DNA of 27,470 nucleotides from Actinomycetes bacterium (GTDB lineage Bacteria > Actinomycetota > Actinomycetes > Actinomycetales > Microbacteriaceae). A program made the position numbers and the translations under genes. The notes beneath the pieces are model-generated. The model worked only from the letters and a program-made list of their open reading frames with translations. It did not search any database and was not told the origin of the DNA. Below are positions 14,855-21,919 of this stretch, piece by piece (positions within the stretch are counted from its first letter, which is position 1; every line of letters starts with the position of its first letter). The DNA is taken from the NCBI GenBank assembly GCA_023450335.1, contig JAEXHA010000156.1:1-27470 (forward strand). The letters are read 5' to 3'.

Positions 14855-14902
14855 GGGCGCCGTGGCGGGTGCTGCCGCGGGCGCCGTGGCGTGTGCTGCC
14901 GC
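14855..14902. repeat. 24-bp tandem duplication
   Basis: Two adjacent 24-bp units (14855-14878 and 14879-14902), starting GGGCGCCGTGGCG and ending GTGCTGCCGC, differ at one base. A partial third unit follows. It lies at the head of the 742-bp gene-free region 14835-15576. The rest of 14903-14971 is GC-rich with no feature I can name. Confidence 0.7.
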
Positions 14903-14971
14903 GGGCGATGCGGCCGGGCTGCGCGCCCCGGCTGTACTGCGGCACCGTGCGGCTCGGCTGTGCGCCCGGCC

Positions 14972-15479
14972 CGTGTCACATTAGGTGCGGCCTCGTGCGC
15001 CGGCATCCCGCATCTTCTGTGACGCGCGGCGGTGGCGGGTGCTGTGGCGGGTGGGGCTGCACCCTGCGTCCCACGCCCGTGTCACAGTACGTGCGGCCCC
15101 GCGCGTCGGCATCCCGCATCTTCTGTGACGCGCTCTGGTGGGAGGTGCTGTGGCGGCCGGGGTGGCCCTGCGCCGGGGTGGTGTGCCCTGGCCGTGGGCC
15201 CCGACTGCGTCCCGGGCCGTGTCACAGTAGGTGCGGCTTCGTGCGCCGGCATCCCGCATCTTCTGGGACGCGCTCTGGTGGGAGGTGGTGCGGCGGCTGG
15301 GGGTGGCCCTGCGTCCCGGGCCCCGTCACAGTAGGTGCGGCTTCGTGTGCCCGTATCCCGCATCTTCTGGGACGCGCTCTGGTGGGAGGTGCTGCGGCGG
15401 CTAGGGTGGCCCTGCGTCCCGGGCCGTGTCACAGCAGGTGCGGCTTCGCGCGTCGGCATCCCGCATCTTCTGGGACACC
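14972..15479 (+). repeat. Block A: five copies of a 55-bp imperfect palindrome
   Basis: Five units lie at 14972-15026, 15078-15132, 15218-15272, 15322-15376 and 15425-15479. Each runs from CGTGTCACAGTAGGTGCGG through a ~16-nt centre to CCCGCATCTTCTGTGACGCG or a close variant; the outer ~19 nt on each side are imperfectly complementary. The right half (GGCATCCCGCATCTTCTG) is the best conserved. Spacers of 48-85 bp are also alike (CTCTGGTGGGAGGTGCTG, then GGTGGCCCTGCGTCCC), so the true period is about 103-106 bp, except for a 36-bp longer second spacer. Two more copies lie beyond the DUF559 gene in the opposite orientation. No gene is credible in this stretch. Confidence 0.88.
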
Positions 15480-15490
15480 CTCTGGTGGAG

Positions 15491-15541
15491 ACGGATGCAG
15501 GCGGTGAACGGTTGGTAGGTACGGATCCAGGCGGCGAACGG
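15491..15541. repeat. 21-bp direct repeat with 30-bp period
   Basis: ACGGATGCAGGCGGTGAACG(G) at 15491-15511 recurs at 15521-15541 with two substitutions. It lies between palindrome block A and the 3' end of the DUF559 gene. Confidence 0.7.
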
Positions 15542-15576
15542 ATGCCGCCAATGCGCCTCGCGCGCACATACCGGCC

Positions 15577-16563
15577 TCAGACGGAGCTCGATCGCCAGCC
15601 GGCGGCGCGCAGGGCCTGCGCGACGCGCTCGACCGCAACTTGCGGATCGGGTCGCATGTGGTGACTCAGGACCCGCACGTGCTGCCAGCCCTCATTGCGG
15701 ATGGCATCCCAGCGGTCCGCGTCGCGTGCGAACTGCGTTTCGTCGAAGGCATGGGTGCGTCCATCGTGTTCGGCTGCCACGCGGTAGTCGGGGTAGGCGA
15801 GATCGAGGCGCGCGAGGAACCCTCCGTCGGCACGCTTCAGGACGAAATTGATCTCAGGCTCAGGCAGCCCCGCGCGTGTGAGCGACAACCGGAGCTTCGT
15901 CTCCTCGGCCGTCTCGGCGCCCACGCGTACCTCCCTGAGCGCACGCTCGAGGGGACGGCCGGGCAGGTCGCCAGCCTCGTCGAGCTCACCGCGCAGATCA
16001 TCGAGGGTGAGCAGATTGTTGCGGGGGCAGACCAGAAACTCTGCGGCGGCTATGAGATCGTCGAGTTCCCATGATCCGGCTACCTGACGCCACAACCGTG
16101 CCGGATGCTCGATCGGCAGCCCTCGCCCCTCTGACGGCGCCGGGTCGCGCCGCTGCAGACGATGACCGATGACTCCAGTGCGACGGGGCTGGCCCGCAGG
16201 GCGCCGCGCTGACACGTGCAGACCCCACTGGGTCTCGCGCTGGTACGGCAGGGGAGCGTCGATGAGCGCGAGCCCGGTGTCGTGGCTGAAGAACTGCTGC
16301 TCGGTGAGGGCCGGCGCGAACAGCCGCGCCCGTGCGATCAGCTCGTCGCGCAGCCGCTGCTGGCGCGAGGAAGCCGTCTCGCGCGCGCCGTTCGGTGCGC
16401 CCGCGGTGGTGTCGCCGGCCTGGGACGCGGCGCGCACCCCGCGAGTGGGCGAGCTGAGGTCGCGGGCACGCAGGCGGGATGCCGTCACGCCCAGTCCGCG
16501 CGCAACGCTGACGTGGAAGGCGCCGTGCGTGAGCGGCTCCGGGAGGGCATGGGCTCTGCTCAT
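15577..16563 (-). CDS. DUF559 (Vsr-like) nuclease-fold protein with AbiEi-like N-terminus
   Basis: The 328-residue protein opens with a probable winged-helix region (HGAFHVSVARGLGVTASRLR, then LSSPTRGVR), which resembles AbiEi-type antitoxin and DUF559 proteins of Microbacteriaceae. The C-terminal ~100 residues match the DUF559/Vsr endonuclease-like fold: LDLAYPDYRVAAEHDG, then H-x-F, FARDADRWDAIRNEGW and a final VRVLSHH. The acidic D...D...E pattern before DG-x-TH is what a PD-(D/E)xK relative would use for metal binding. No cognate toxin (AbiEii) is adjacent, so a toxin-antitoxin role is not supported. The start at 16563 is chosen because upstream codons in the same open frame are translated palindrome repeats. 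The gene sits between blocks A and B of the 55-bp element. Confidence 0.8.
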   Translation of the reverse strand: MSRAHALPEPLTHGAFHVSVARGLGVTASRLRARDLSSPTRGVRAASQAGDTTAGAPNGARETASSRQQRLRDELIARARLFAPALTEQQFFSHDTGLALIDAPLPYQRETQWGLHVSARRPAGQPRRTGVIGHRLQRRDPAPSEGRGLPIEHPARLWRQVAGSWELDDLIAAAEFLVCPRNNLLTLDDLRGELDEAGDLPGRPLERALREVRVGAETAEETKLRLSLTRAGLPEPEINFVLKRADGGFLARLDLAYPDYRVAAEHDGRTHAFDETQFARDADRWDAIRNEGWQHVRVLSHHMRPDPQVAVERVAQALRAAGWRSSSV

Positions 16564-16613
16564 CGCACCAGTGCACCGCACCTGCCGCCTTGCTGGAGAG
16601 TCTCCGGCGGATC

Positions 16614-16622
16614 TGTGGACAA
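16614..16622 (-). promoter_or_regulatory. DnaA-box-like 9-mer
   Basis: The minus strand reads TTGTCCACA, the consensus I recall for Streptomyces DnaA boxes. It is a single copy ~50 bp before the DUF559 start and may be chance. The 365-bp gene-free stretch 16564-16928 otherwise holds only block B and GC-rich sequence. Confidence 0.35.
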
Positions 16623-16693
16623 GCCGCGCCTGTGCAGGAGGCTGTGGCCTGCGCCACCGGCATCCGCGCCGCCGAGACCCCCGCGCCCCGGGG

Positions 16694-16859
16694 TGTGTCC
16701 CAGAAGGTGCGGGATGCCGGGGGTCGGGGTCGCAGGTTGTGTGACACGCCCTGGTGCCGCGCGCCGGACGCCAGGCGCCGAGCCCCGCGCGCCACACCCC
16801 GGGGTGTGTCACAGAAGGTGCGGGATGCCGGCGGCCGGGCTCGCAGGTTGTGTGACACG
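16694..16859 (-). repeat. Block B: two inverted copies of the 55-bp palindrome
   Basis: Units at 16694-16748 and 16805-16859 are reverse-complement relatives of the block A units, sharing CAGAAGGTGCGGGATGCCGG and ending TGTGTGACACG. Each is preceded directly by CCCCGGGG (16686-16693 and 16797-16804). Their period is 111 bp and their spacer differs from that of block A, apart from a similar CTGGTG start. The GTCACAG/GTCCCAG variation seen in block A also occurs here. Confidence 0.85.
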
Positions 16860-16928
16860 CCCGGGGGCCGCGCGCCACACGCCCTGGGGCCACGTCCGCC
16901 AGGCGCCGCTCAGGCTGCGGCGCTCGGC

Positions 16929-19040
16929 TCAGGCGTCGGCGAGGCCCAGCACGTCGAGCAGCCAGGCCAGCTCGAAGGCACGCTGATGCCACGCGTTGTA
17001 GCGTCCGCTGACGCCGCCGTGCCCGGCGACCATCTCACACTTCAGCAATGCGTCGGCGCCCACCTCGCGCAGCCGCGCGACCCATTTCGCCGGCTCGACG
17101 TACAGCACACGCGTGTCGTTGAGCGAGGTGACCGCGAGAATCCGCGGATACGCCACCCCGGAGCGCACGTTCTCGTACGGCGTGTATGACTTCATGTACT
17201 CGTAGACCTCGGCGTCGTGGAGGGGGTCGCCCCACTCGTCCCACTCGATCACCGTGAGCGGCAGCGACGGGTCGAGGATCGTCGTCAGCGCGTCGACGAA
17301 CGGCACGTCGGCGAGGATGCCGGCGAACAGCTCAGGGGCGAGGTTCGCGACCGCTCCCATCAGCAGGCCGCCCGCCGAGCCGCCCTCGGCCACCAGACGG
17401 TCGGGGGAGGTGTAGCCCTCGCCCACCAGGTGCCGGGCCACCGCGACGAAATCCGTGAAGGTGTTGCGCTTGTGCTGCAGCTTGCCGTCTTCGTACCACT
17501 GGCGGCCCATCTCGCCGCCGCCGCGCACGTGGGCGACCGCGAAGACGACGCCGCGGTCCAGCAGCGACAGCCGAGCGATCGAGAAACCGGGGTCGATGGA
17601 GTGCTCGTACGAGCCGTAGCCGTACAGATGCACGGGGCGCGGCCCCTGGCCGGGGTCGCCGAACGACCGTTTCCACACCAACGACACCGGCACCCGGGCG
17701 CCGTCGTCCGCGGTCGCCCACACGCGCCGCTGGTCGTAGTCGGCGGGGTCGAAACCGCCCAGCACGGGCTGCTGCTTGCGCAGCAGCAGCTCACCGGTGG
17801 TCACGACGTAGTCGTAGACGGTGCCCGGCGTGACGAACGAACCGTACCCGAGGCGGATCATCGGCGGCGCCCACTCGGGGTTGCCCGACGCGCCCACCGT
17901 GTACAGCGGCTCGTCGAACGCCAGCTCGCGCACCTCGCCGCTGCCGTAGTCGAGCACACCCATCCGCACGATGCCGTCACGTCGGTACGACACGACGCCC
18001 CAGTCGCGGAACGCTGACATGTCGAGCAGACGCCGGCCCGGTTCGTGGGCGAGCACGACTTCGCGCGGGCCGTCGGGGGTGGATGCCGGAACCCGCACCA
18101 GCTCGAAGTCCAGGGCGTCGTCGTTGTGCAGGATGTACAGGTAGTCTTCACCGCCGGTCACGACGTGGGTGGAGTCGTACTCCACGCCCTCGCGCCGGGG
18201 CCACACCGCCTGCGGCTGTGCACGCAGGTCGTCGGCCGGCACCAGGAACTCCTCGGTGGTGATGGACGACCCGACGCCGATCATGAGGTAGGCGTCGCTG
18301 CGGGTGAAGCCGGCGCCGACCCAGTACCGCTCGTCGGGCTCGTGGAACAGCTGCTGGTCGGCGGCCGCATCGGTGCCCACCTCGTGCAGCCACACGGTAT
18401 CGGGGCGCCACACGTCGTCGACGGTCGTGTACACCACGAACCGGCCATCGGGCGAGAAGGTCGCCCCCGAGAAGGTATTGGGGATGACATCGGGCAGGTC
18501 GTCGCCGGTCGTCAGGTCGCGGATGCGCAACGTGTAGCGCTCGTCACCGGCGACATCCACCCCGTAGAGCAGGCGCGTGCCGTCGTTCGAGGTCTCGAAG
18601 CTCCCCAGGGCGAAGAACTCGTGGCCTTCGGCCTCGGCGTTGCCGTCCAACAGCACCTGCTCGCCCTCGACGGCGACGCCCGGGACCAGCTCGGGCGGCG
18701 TCCAGTCGTCGGGGTCGGTCAACGGGGCGCGGCAGTGGATGCCGTACTGCGCCCCCTCGACGGTGCGGCTGTAGTACCACCAGTCGCCGCGCCGGACGGG
18801 CACCGACAGATCGGTCTCGAGGGTGCGGCCCTTGATCTCGTCGAAGATCGTCTGCTCAAGCGGATCGAGATGGGCGGTGCGCGCCCGGGTGTACGCGTTC
18901 TCGGCGTTCAGATGCGCGATCACCTCGGTGTCGTCCTTGGCGCGCAGCCACTCGTACGGGTCGACGACGTCGTCGCCGTGGTGGCTGCGTGTGACGGGCC
19001 GGTTCGGTGCGACCGGCGCGGAGAGATCCGTAGTGCTCAT
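16929..19040 (-). CDS. ptrB: Oligopeptidase B (S9A serine peptidase)
   Basis: Oligopeptidase B cleaves short peptides after Arg or Lys in the cytoplasm. The 703-residue protein has an N-terminal beta-propeller (RSHHGDDVVDPYEWLR near the start, as in the family) and a C-terminal alpha/beta-hydrolase domain. The catalytic triad is Ser555 in EGGSAGGLLMG, Asp642 in SLNDTRVLYVEPAKW and His674 in VAGHGGVSGRY. GHGG-x-SGRY points to oligopeptidase B rather than prolyl oligopeptidase. No signal peptide is present. The length is normal. The gene is monocistronic and probably leaderless. Confidence 0.95.
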   Translation of the reverse strand: MSTTDLSAPVAPNRPVTRSHHGDDVVDPYEWLRAKDDTEVIAHLNAENAYTRARTAHLDPLEQTIFDEIKGRTLETDLSVPVRRGDWWYYSRTVEGAQYGIHCRAPLTDPDDWTPPELVPGVAVEGEQVLLDGNAEAEGHEFFALGSFETSNDGTRLLYGVDVAGDERYTLRIRDLTTGDDLPDVIPNTFSGATFSPDGRFVVYTTVDDVWRPDTVWLHEVGTDAAADQQLFHEPDERYWVGAGFTRSDAYLMIGVGSSITTEEFLVPADDLRAQPQAVWPRREGVEYDSTHVVTGGEDYLYILHNDDALDFELVRVPASTPDGPREVVLAHEPGRRLLDMSAFRDWGVVSYRRDGIVRMGVLDYGSGEVRELAFDEPLYTVGASGNPEWAPPMIRLGYGSFVTPGTVYDYVVTTGELLLRKQQPVLGGFDPADYDQRRVWATADDGARVPVSLVWKRSFGDPGQGPRPVHLYGYGSYEHSIDPGFSIARLSLLDRGVVFAVAHVRGGGEMGRQWYEDGKLQHKRNTFTDFVAVARHLVGEGYTSPDRLVAEGGSAGGLLMGAVANLAPELFAGILADVPFVDALTTILDPSLPLTVIEWDEWGDPLHDAEVYEYMKSYTPYENVRSGVAYPRILAVTSLNDTRVLYVEPAKWVARLREVGADALLKCEMVAGHGGVSGRYNAWHQRAFELAWLLDVLGLADA

Positions 19041-19046
19041 CGCTCC

Positions 19047-19052
19047 ACGCTA
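19047..19052 (-). promoter_or_regulatory. -10 box for leaderless ptrB
   Basis: The minus strand reads TAGCGT and ends 6 nt before the ATG (19040). The same hexamer at the same distance precedes the FAH-family gene at 24956. Confidence 0.65.
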
Positions 19053-19159
19053 CGCGACCGCGCGCTCGTCAGGCGTGCCCGCGGGCGCCTGATCAACCTC
19101 GAATGCGACGCCCCGGGTTCTGCGATCACGGTCGCGTGTGGGAAGATCTTCAACGGTCC

Positions 19160-19188
19160 GGTTGCCGGAAAATGAACCCACGGTGAAC
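19160..19188 (-). promoter_or_regulatory. PhoP-box-like direct repeat upstream of pit
   Basis: On the minus strand three 11-bp units start GTTCACC, GTTCATT and GGCAACC (plus-strand 19182-19188, 19171-19177, 19160-19166). Two of them match the GTTCAYC-type 7-mer with 4-bp spacer known for actinobacterial PhoP boxes. The site lies about 60-90 bp before the Pit transporter start, and a TACGTC (-10-like, inside the small inverted repeat CCGAC-TAC-GTCGG) lies at 19209-19214. Control by phosphate limitation is inferred. Confidence 0.6.
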
Positions 19189-19250
19189 TCTTCGTTCGCA
19201 CCGCCGACTACGTCGGCATCATCCCCACTCCCAACGACTGAAAGCGAACT

Positions 19251-20582
19251 GTGGAGACCGCAGCCCTCATCGTCGTGCTTGTCATCGCACTGGCGCTGTT
19301 CTTCGATTTCACCAACGGCTTCCACGACACCGGCAACGCGATGGCCACGCCCATCGCCACCGGTGCGCTCAAGCCCAAGGTCGCGGTCCTGCTGGCCGCC
19401 GTGCTCAATCTCGTCGGGGCGTTCCTGTCGACCGAGGTGGCCAAGACCATCTCCGGCGGCATCGTGCGCGAAGACGAGATATCGGCCACGATCTTCCCCG
19501 CGATCATCTTCGCGGGGCTCATCGGCGCCATCACCTGGAACATGCTGACGTGGCTGCTGGGGTTGCCTTCCAGCTCGTCGCACGCGCTGTTCGGCGGACT
19601 CATCGGCGCGACGCTGGTCGGCGCCAGCGTCGCCGCGATCGACTTCGGTGTCGTCATGTCGAAGGTCGTGCTGCCGGCGCTGATCGCGCCGCTGACGGCC
19701 GGCATCATCGCGTTCGTCGCGACCAAGATCGCCTACGGCATCACCCGCCGCTATGACGGCAAGCCCGACGGCCGCGACGGCTTCCGCTGGGGTCAGATCT
19801 TCACGTCCTCGCTGGTCGCCCTCGCTCACGGCACCAACGACGCCCAGAAGACGATGGGCGTCATCACCCTCGCGATGATCACGGTCGGCTGGCAGTCGGC
19901 CGCCCACCACGAACCGCAGCTGTGGGTCATCATCGCGTGCGCCGTCACCATTGCGCTGGGTACCTACATGGGTGGCTGGCGCATCATCCGTACGCTCGGC
20001 AAGGGGCTCACGGACGTCAAACCCGCGCAGGGCTTCTCGGCCGAGGCGTCGACAGCGTCGACGATCCTGGCCTCCAGTGCGCTCGGTTTCGCGCTGTCGA
20101 CAACGCAGGTCGCGTCGGGATCGGTCATCGGCTCGGGTCTGGGCCGGCGTGGCTCGAAGGTGCGCTGGCGCACCGCGGGGCGCATCATGATCGGCTGGCT
20201 GCTCACCCTTCCGGCGGCCGGCGCCGTCGGCGCGCTCGCGGCGCTGCTCGTGGTGTGGTTCGGCCAGGTTCTGGGTGTCCTCATCGGCGCCGTGCTGGCC
20301 GTGGTCGTCGTCCTGGGCATCTTCCTGCGTTCGCGCCGCAACGAGGTCAACGCGGGCAACGCGATGGCCGACGTCGCCGAGTCCGGACGAGCCGTCAAGG
20401 TCAAGCGCAACCCGCCGCCCACCCGCCGGCAACGTGAGATCCTTCGTGAGCAGGCGCGTCAGCGCGCCGAAGCCGAGGCCAAGGCGAAGGCCGAGAAGAA
20501 GGCGAAGGACAAAGCTGAGAAGAAGGCCAAGCAGCGAGCGGTCAAAGAGTCCGGGCGCAACGGGAAGGACGGACAGCGATGA
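19251..20582 (+). CDS. pit: Inorganic phosphate transporter, PiT family
   Basis: PiT proteins import metal-phosphate by proton symport. The 443-residue product carries both family signatures: GFHDTGNAMATPIATG near the N-terminus and SLVALAHGTNDAQKTMG in the second half, with about ten membrane helices between residues 1 and 366. The start is a GTG (METAALIVV). Unusual is the C-terminal cytoplasmic tail of about 75 residues, rich in Lys, Arg, Ala and Glu (KAKAEKKAKDKAEKKAKQRA), predicted to be helical or coiled. The stop overlaps the next gene (ATGA), whose small membrane product also has an Ala/Lys stretch. The upstream direct repeat suggests Pho control. Confidence 0.94.
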   Translation: METAALIVVLVIALALFFDFTNGFHDTGNAMATPIATGALKPKVAVLLAAVLNLVGAFLSTEVAKTISGGIVREDEISATIFPAIIFAGLIGAITWNMLTWLLGLPSSSSHALFGGLIGATLVGASVAAIDFGVVMSKVVLPALIAPLTAGIIAFVATKIAYGITRRYDGKPDGRDGFRWGQIFTSSLVALAHGTNDAQKTMGVITLAMITVGWQSAAHHEPQLWVIIACAVTIALGTYMGGWRIIRTLGKGLTDVKPAQGFSAEASTASTILASSALGFALSTTQVASGSVIGSGLGRRGSKVRWRTAGRIMIGWLLTLPAAGAVGALAALLVVWFGQVLGVLIGAVLAVVVVLGIFLRSRRNEVNAGNAMADVAESGRAVKVKRNPPPTRRQREILREQARQRAEAEAKAKAEKKAKDKAEKKAKQRAVKESGRNGKDGQR

Positions 20583-20914
20583 ACGTCGAGATCGACTGGC
20601 TCGCCTTCGTCCAGGTGTTTCTCGCTGCCCTGGTGGCGGCGACCCTGGTGGTCTCCTCCTACGCGGTGGGGCTGCGCCTGCTGGTGCGTGCCGGCCGGGC
20701 GCCCGTCGTGGCGCCGGCCGAGTTCACCGACGCCATCACGGTGATCAGCGAGAAGGACGCGCGGCGCGCCGCCAAGGCGGCGGCGAAGGCCGCTCGCAAG
20801 AGCCCGCTGACCGAGGGGCAGAAGACGCTGGCGCTGGTCGGCGCGTGGGCGAGCTTCGCGGTCTCCGGGTCCGTCGTGCTCGCGGGCCTGCTGCTGATCG
20901 TCTTCAACCACTGA
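20579..20914 (+). CDS. Small two-helix membrane protein coupled to pit
   Basis: The 111-residue protein has one hydrophobic helix near residues 8-33 and another near 83-108, joined by a polar loop with an Ala/Lys/Arg-rich segment (SEKDARRAAKAAAKAARK). No named domain is recognised. The ATGA overlap with pit, and the similar basic composition of the pit tail, suggest it could be an accessory or regulatory subunit of the transporter; this is inference from position and composition. Confidence 0.78.
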   Translation: MNVEIDWLAFVQVFLAALVAATLVVSSYAVGLRLLVRAGRAPVVAPAEFTDAITVISEKDARRAAKAAAKAARKSPLTEGQKTLALVGAWASFAVSGSVVLAGLLLIVFNH

Positions 20915-20931
20915 GCGTCGGCACCGGCCCC

Positions 20932-20937
20932 TAGGCT
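20932..20937 (+). promoter_or_regulatory. -10 box for the leaderless phosphodiesterase gene
   Basis: TAGGCT ends 6 nt before the ATG at 20944, so the transcript probably begins at the start codon. Confidence 0.65.
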
Positions 20938-20943
20938 GATCGC

Positions 20944-21843
20944 ATGGACGCCGTGCAATTCGGTCAGCATCCACCCGCACAGCGCGTGATCGTGCACCTC
21001 AGCGACACGCATCTGATGGCGGGCAACGCCCCGCTGGGCGGCCGCTATGACACCGCGGCGAACCTCCGGGCGACTTTGGCCGCGGTCGAACGCACCGGCA
21101 TCCATCCCGATGCCCTGGTGTTCACCGGCGACCTCACCGACCTCGGCGAGCCCGAGGCGTACGCCGCGCTGCGCGCGGAGATCGAGCCGTTCGCGCAGCG
21201 CCTCGGAGCCCCGTTGGTCTGGGTGGCCGGAAACCATGATGAGAGGCCGGCACTGCGGGCGGGGCTGCTCGACGCCGAGCCCACGCAGGAACCGGTGACC
21301 GGTGTGTGGGATCTGGGGGGTCTGCGCCTGATCGCGCTCGATTCGAGCGTGCCCGGGTGGCATCACGGCGACCTCGACGAACAGCAGCTGGACTGGTTGG
21401 GCGAGACCCTGGCCACGCCCGCCGAACTCGGCACTCTCCTGGCCCTGCACCACCCGCCGCTGCCGAGCCACCTTCCGCTGTTCGACATCCTCGAGCTGCG
21501 CCACCAGGATGCGCTGGCCGAGGCGATCGCCGGTAGCGACGTACGAGGCATTCTCGCGGGCCACCTGCACTATTCGATGAGCGGCACGTTCGCGGGCGTT
21601 CCGGTGAGCGTGGCCGCGGCCACCTGCTACACCATGAACCTGCAGCGTCCCGCCGGAGCGGTCAACGGCATGGATGCCGGACAGTCGTTCCAGCTGGTCC
21701 ATGTGTACGCCGATACGATCACCACGACGGTGGTGCCGGTGCTCGAGGCCGAGACGGGGGAGTATTTCACCCCGGAGTGGGTGGCAGCCATGGCGCGCCT
21801 GACCCCCGAGGAGCGCCTGGAGGCGTTCTCACGCAAGCGCTGA
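20944..21843 (+). CDS. Metallophosphoesterase, CpdA / Rv0805-like
   Basis: The 299-residue protein carries the calcineurin-like metal-binding series in order: Asp21-x-His23 (LSDTHL), GDLTD, GNHDE, ALHHPP and GHLHYSMSG. This is the class III cyclic-nucleotide phosphodiesterase layout, whose members (E. coli CpdA, M. tuberculosis Rv0805) hydrolyse cAMP or cGMP but often also other phosphodiesters. Length and motif spacing fit that group. It is probably leaderless and shows no operon partner. Calling it cAMP-specific would go beyond the sequence. Confidence 0.9.
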   Translation: MDAVQFGQHPPAQRVIVHLSDTHLMAGNAPLGGRYDTAANLRATLAAVERTGIHPDALVFTGDLTDLGEPEAYAALRAEIEPFAQRLGAPLVWVAGNHDERPALRAGLLDAEPTQEPVTGVWDLGGLRLIALDSSVPGWHHGDLDEQQLDWLGETLATPAELGTLLALHHPPLPSHLPLFDILELRHQDALAEAIAGSDVRGILAGHLHYSMSGTFAGVPVSVAAATCYTMNLQRPAGAVNGMDAGQSFQLVHVYADTITTTVVPVLEAETGEYFTPEWVAAMARLTPEERLEAFSRKR

Positions 21844-21867
21844 CCCGAGGTGGCCGACCGGCGACGG

Positions 21868-21873
21868 TAGGCT
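21868..21873 (+). promoter_or_regulatory. -10 box for aspA
   Basis: TAGGCT with a start site near 21880 gives a ~40-nt leader. AAGGA at 21907-21911 is the ribosome-binding site, 8 nt from the ATG. Unlike its neighbours with this hexamer, aspA has a true leader. Confidence 0.6.
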
Positions 21874-21919
21874 GGTCGCACACCCACCCGCACTGTGACG
21901 ACCCACAAGGACTGCACAC

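Noticed and set aside
14972..15479. Possible CRISPR array
   Set aside because: Repeats are 55 bp, imperfect and palindromic across their whole length; the spacers resemble each other, vary from 48 to 85 bp, and no cas gene is near.
14869..15507. Long plus-strand open frame of about 212 codons after pfkA
   Set aside because: It merely translates the palindrome block and its spacers, is rich in Cys, Arg, Trp and Gly without a fold signature, and has no ribosome-binding site.
16564..16992. N-terminal extension of the DUF559 frame
   Set aside because: The added codons translate the block B repeats into RHPAPSVTHPG-like units and run into ptrB. The ATG at 16563 begins the conserved protein.
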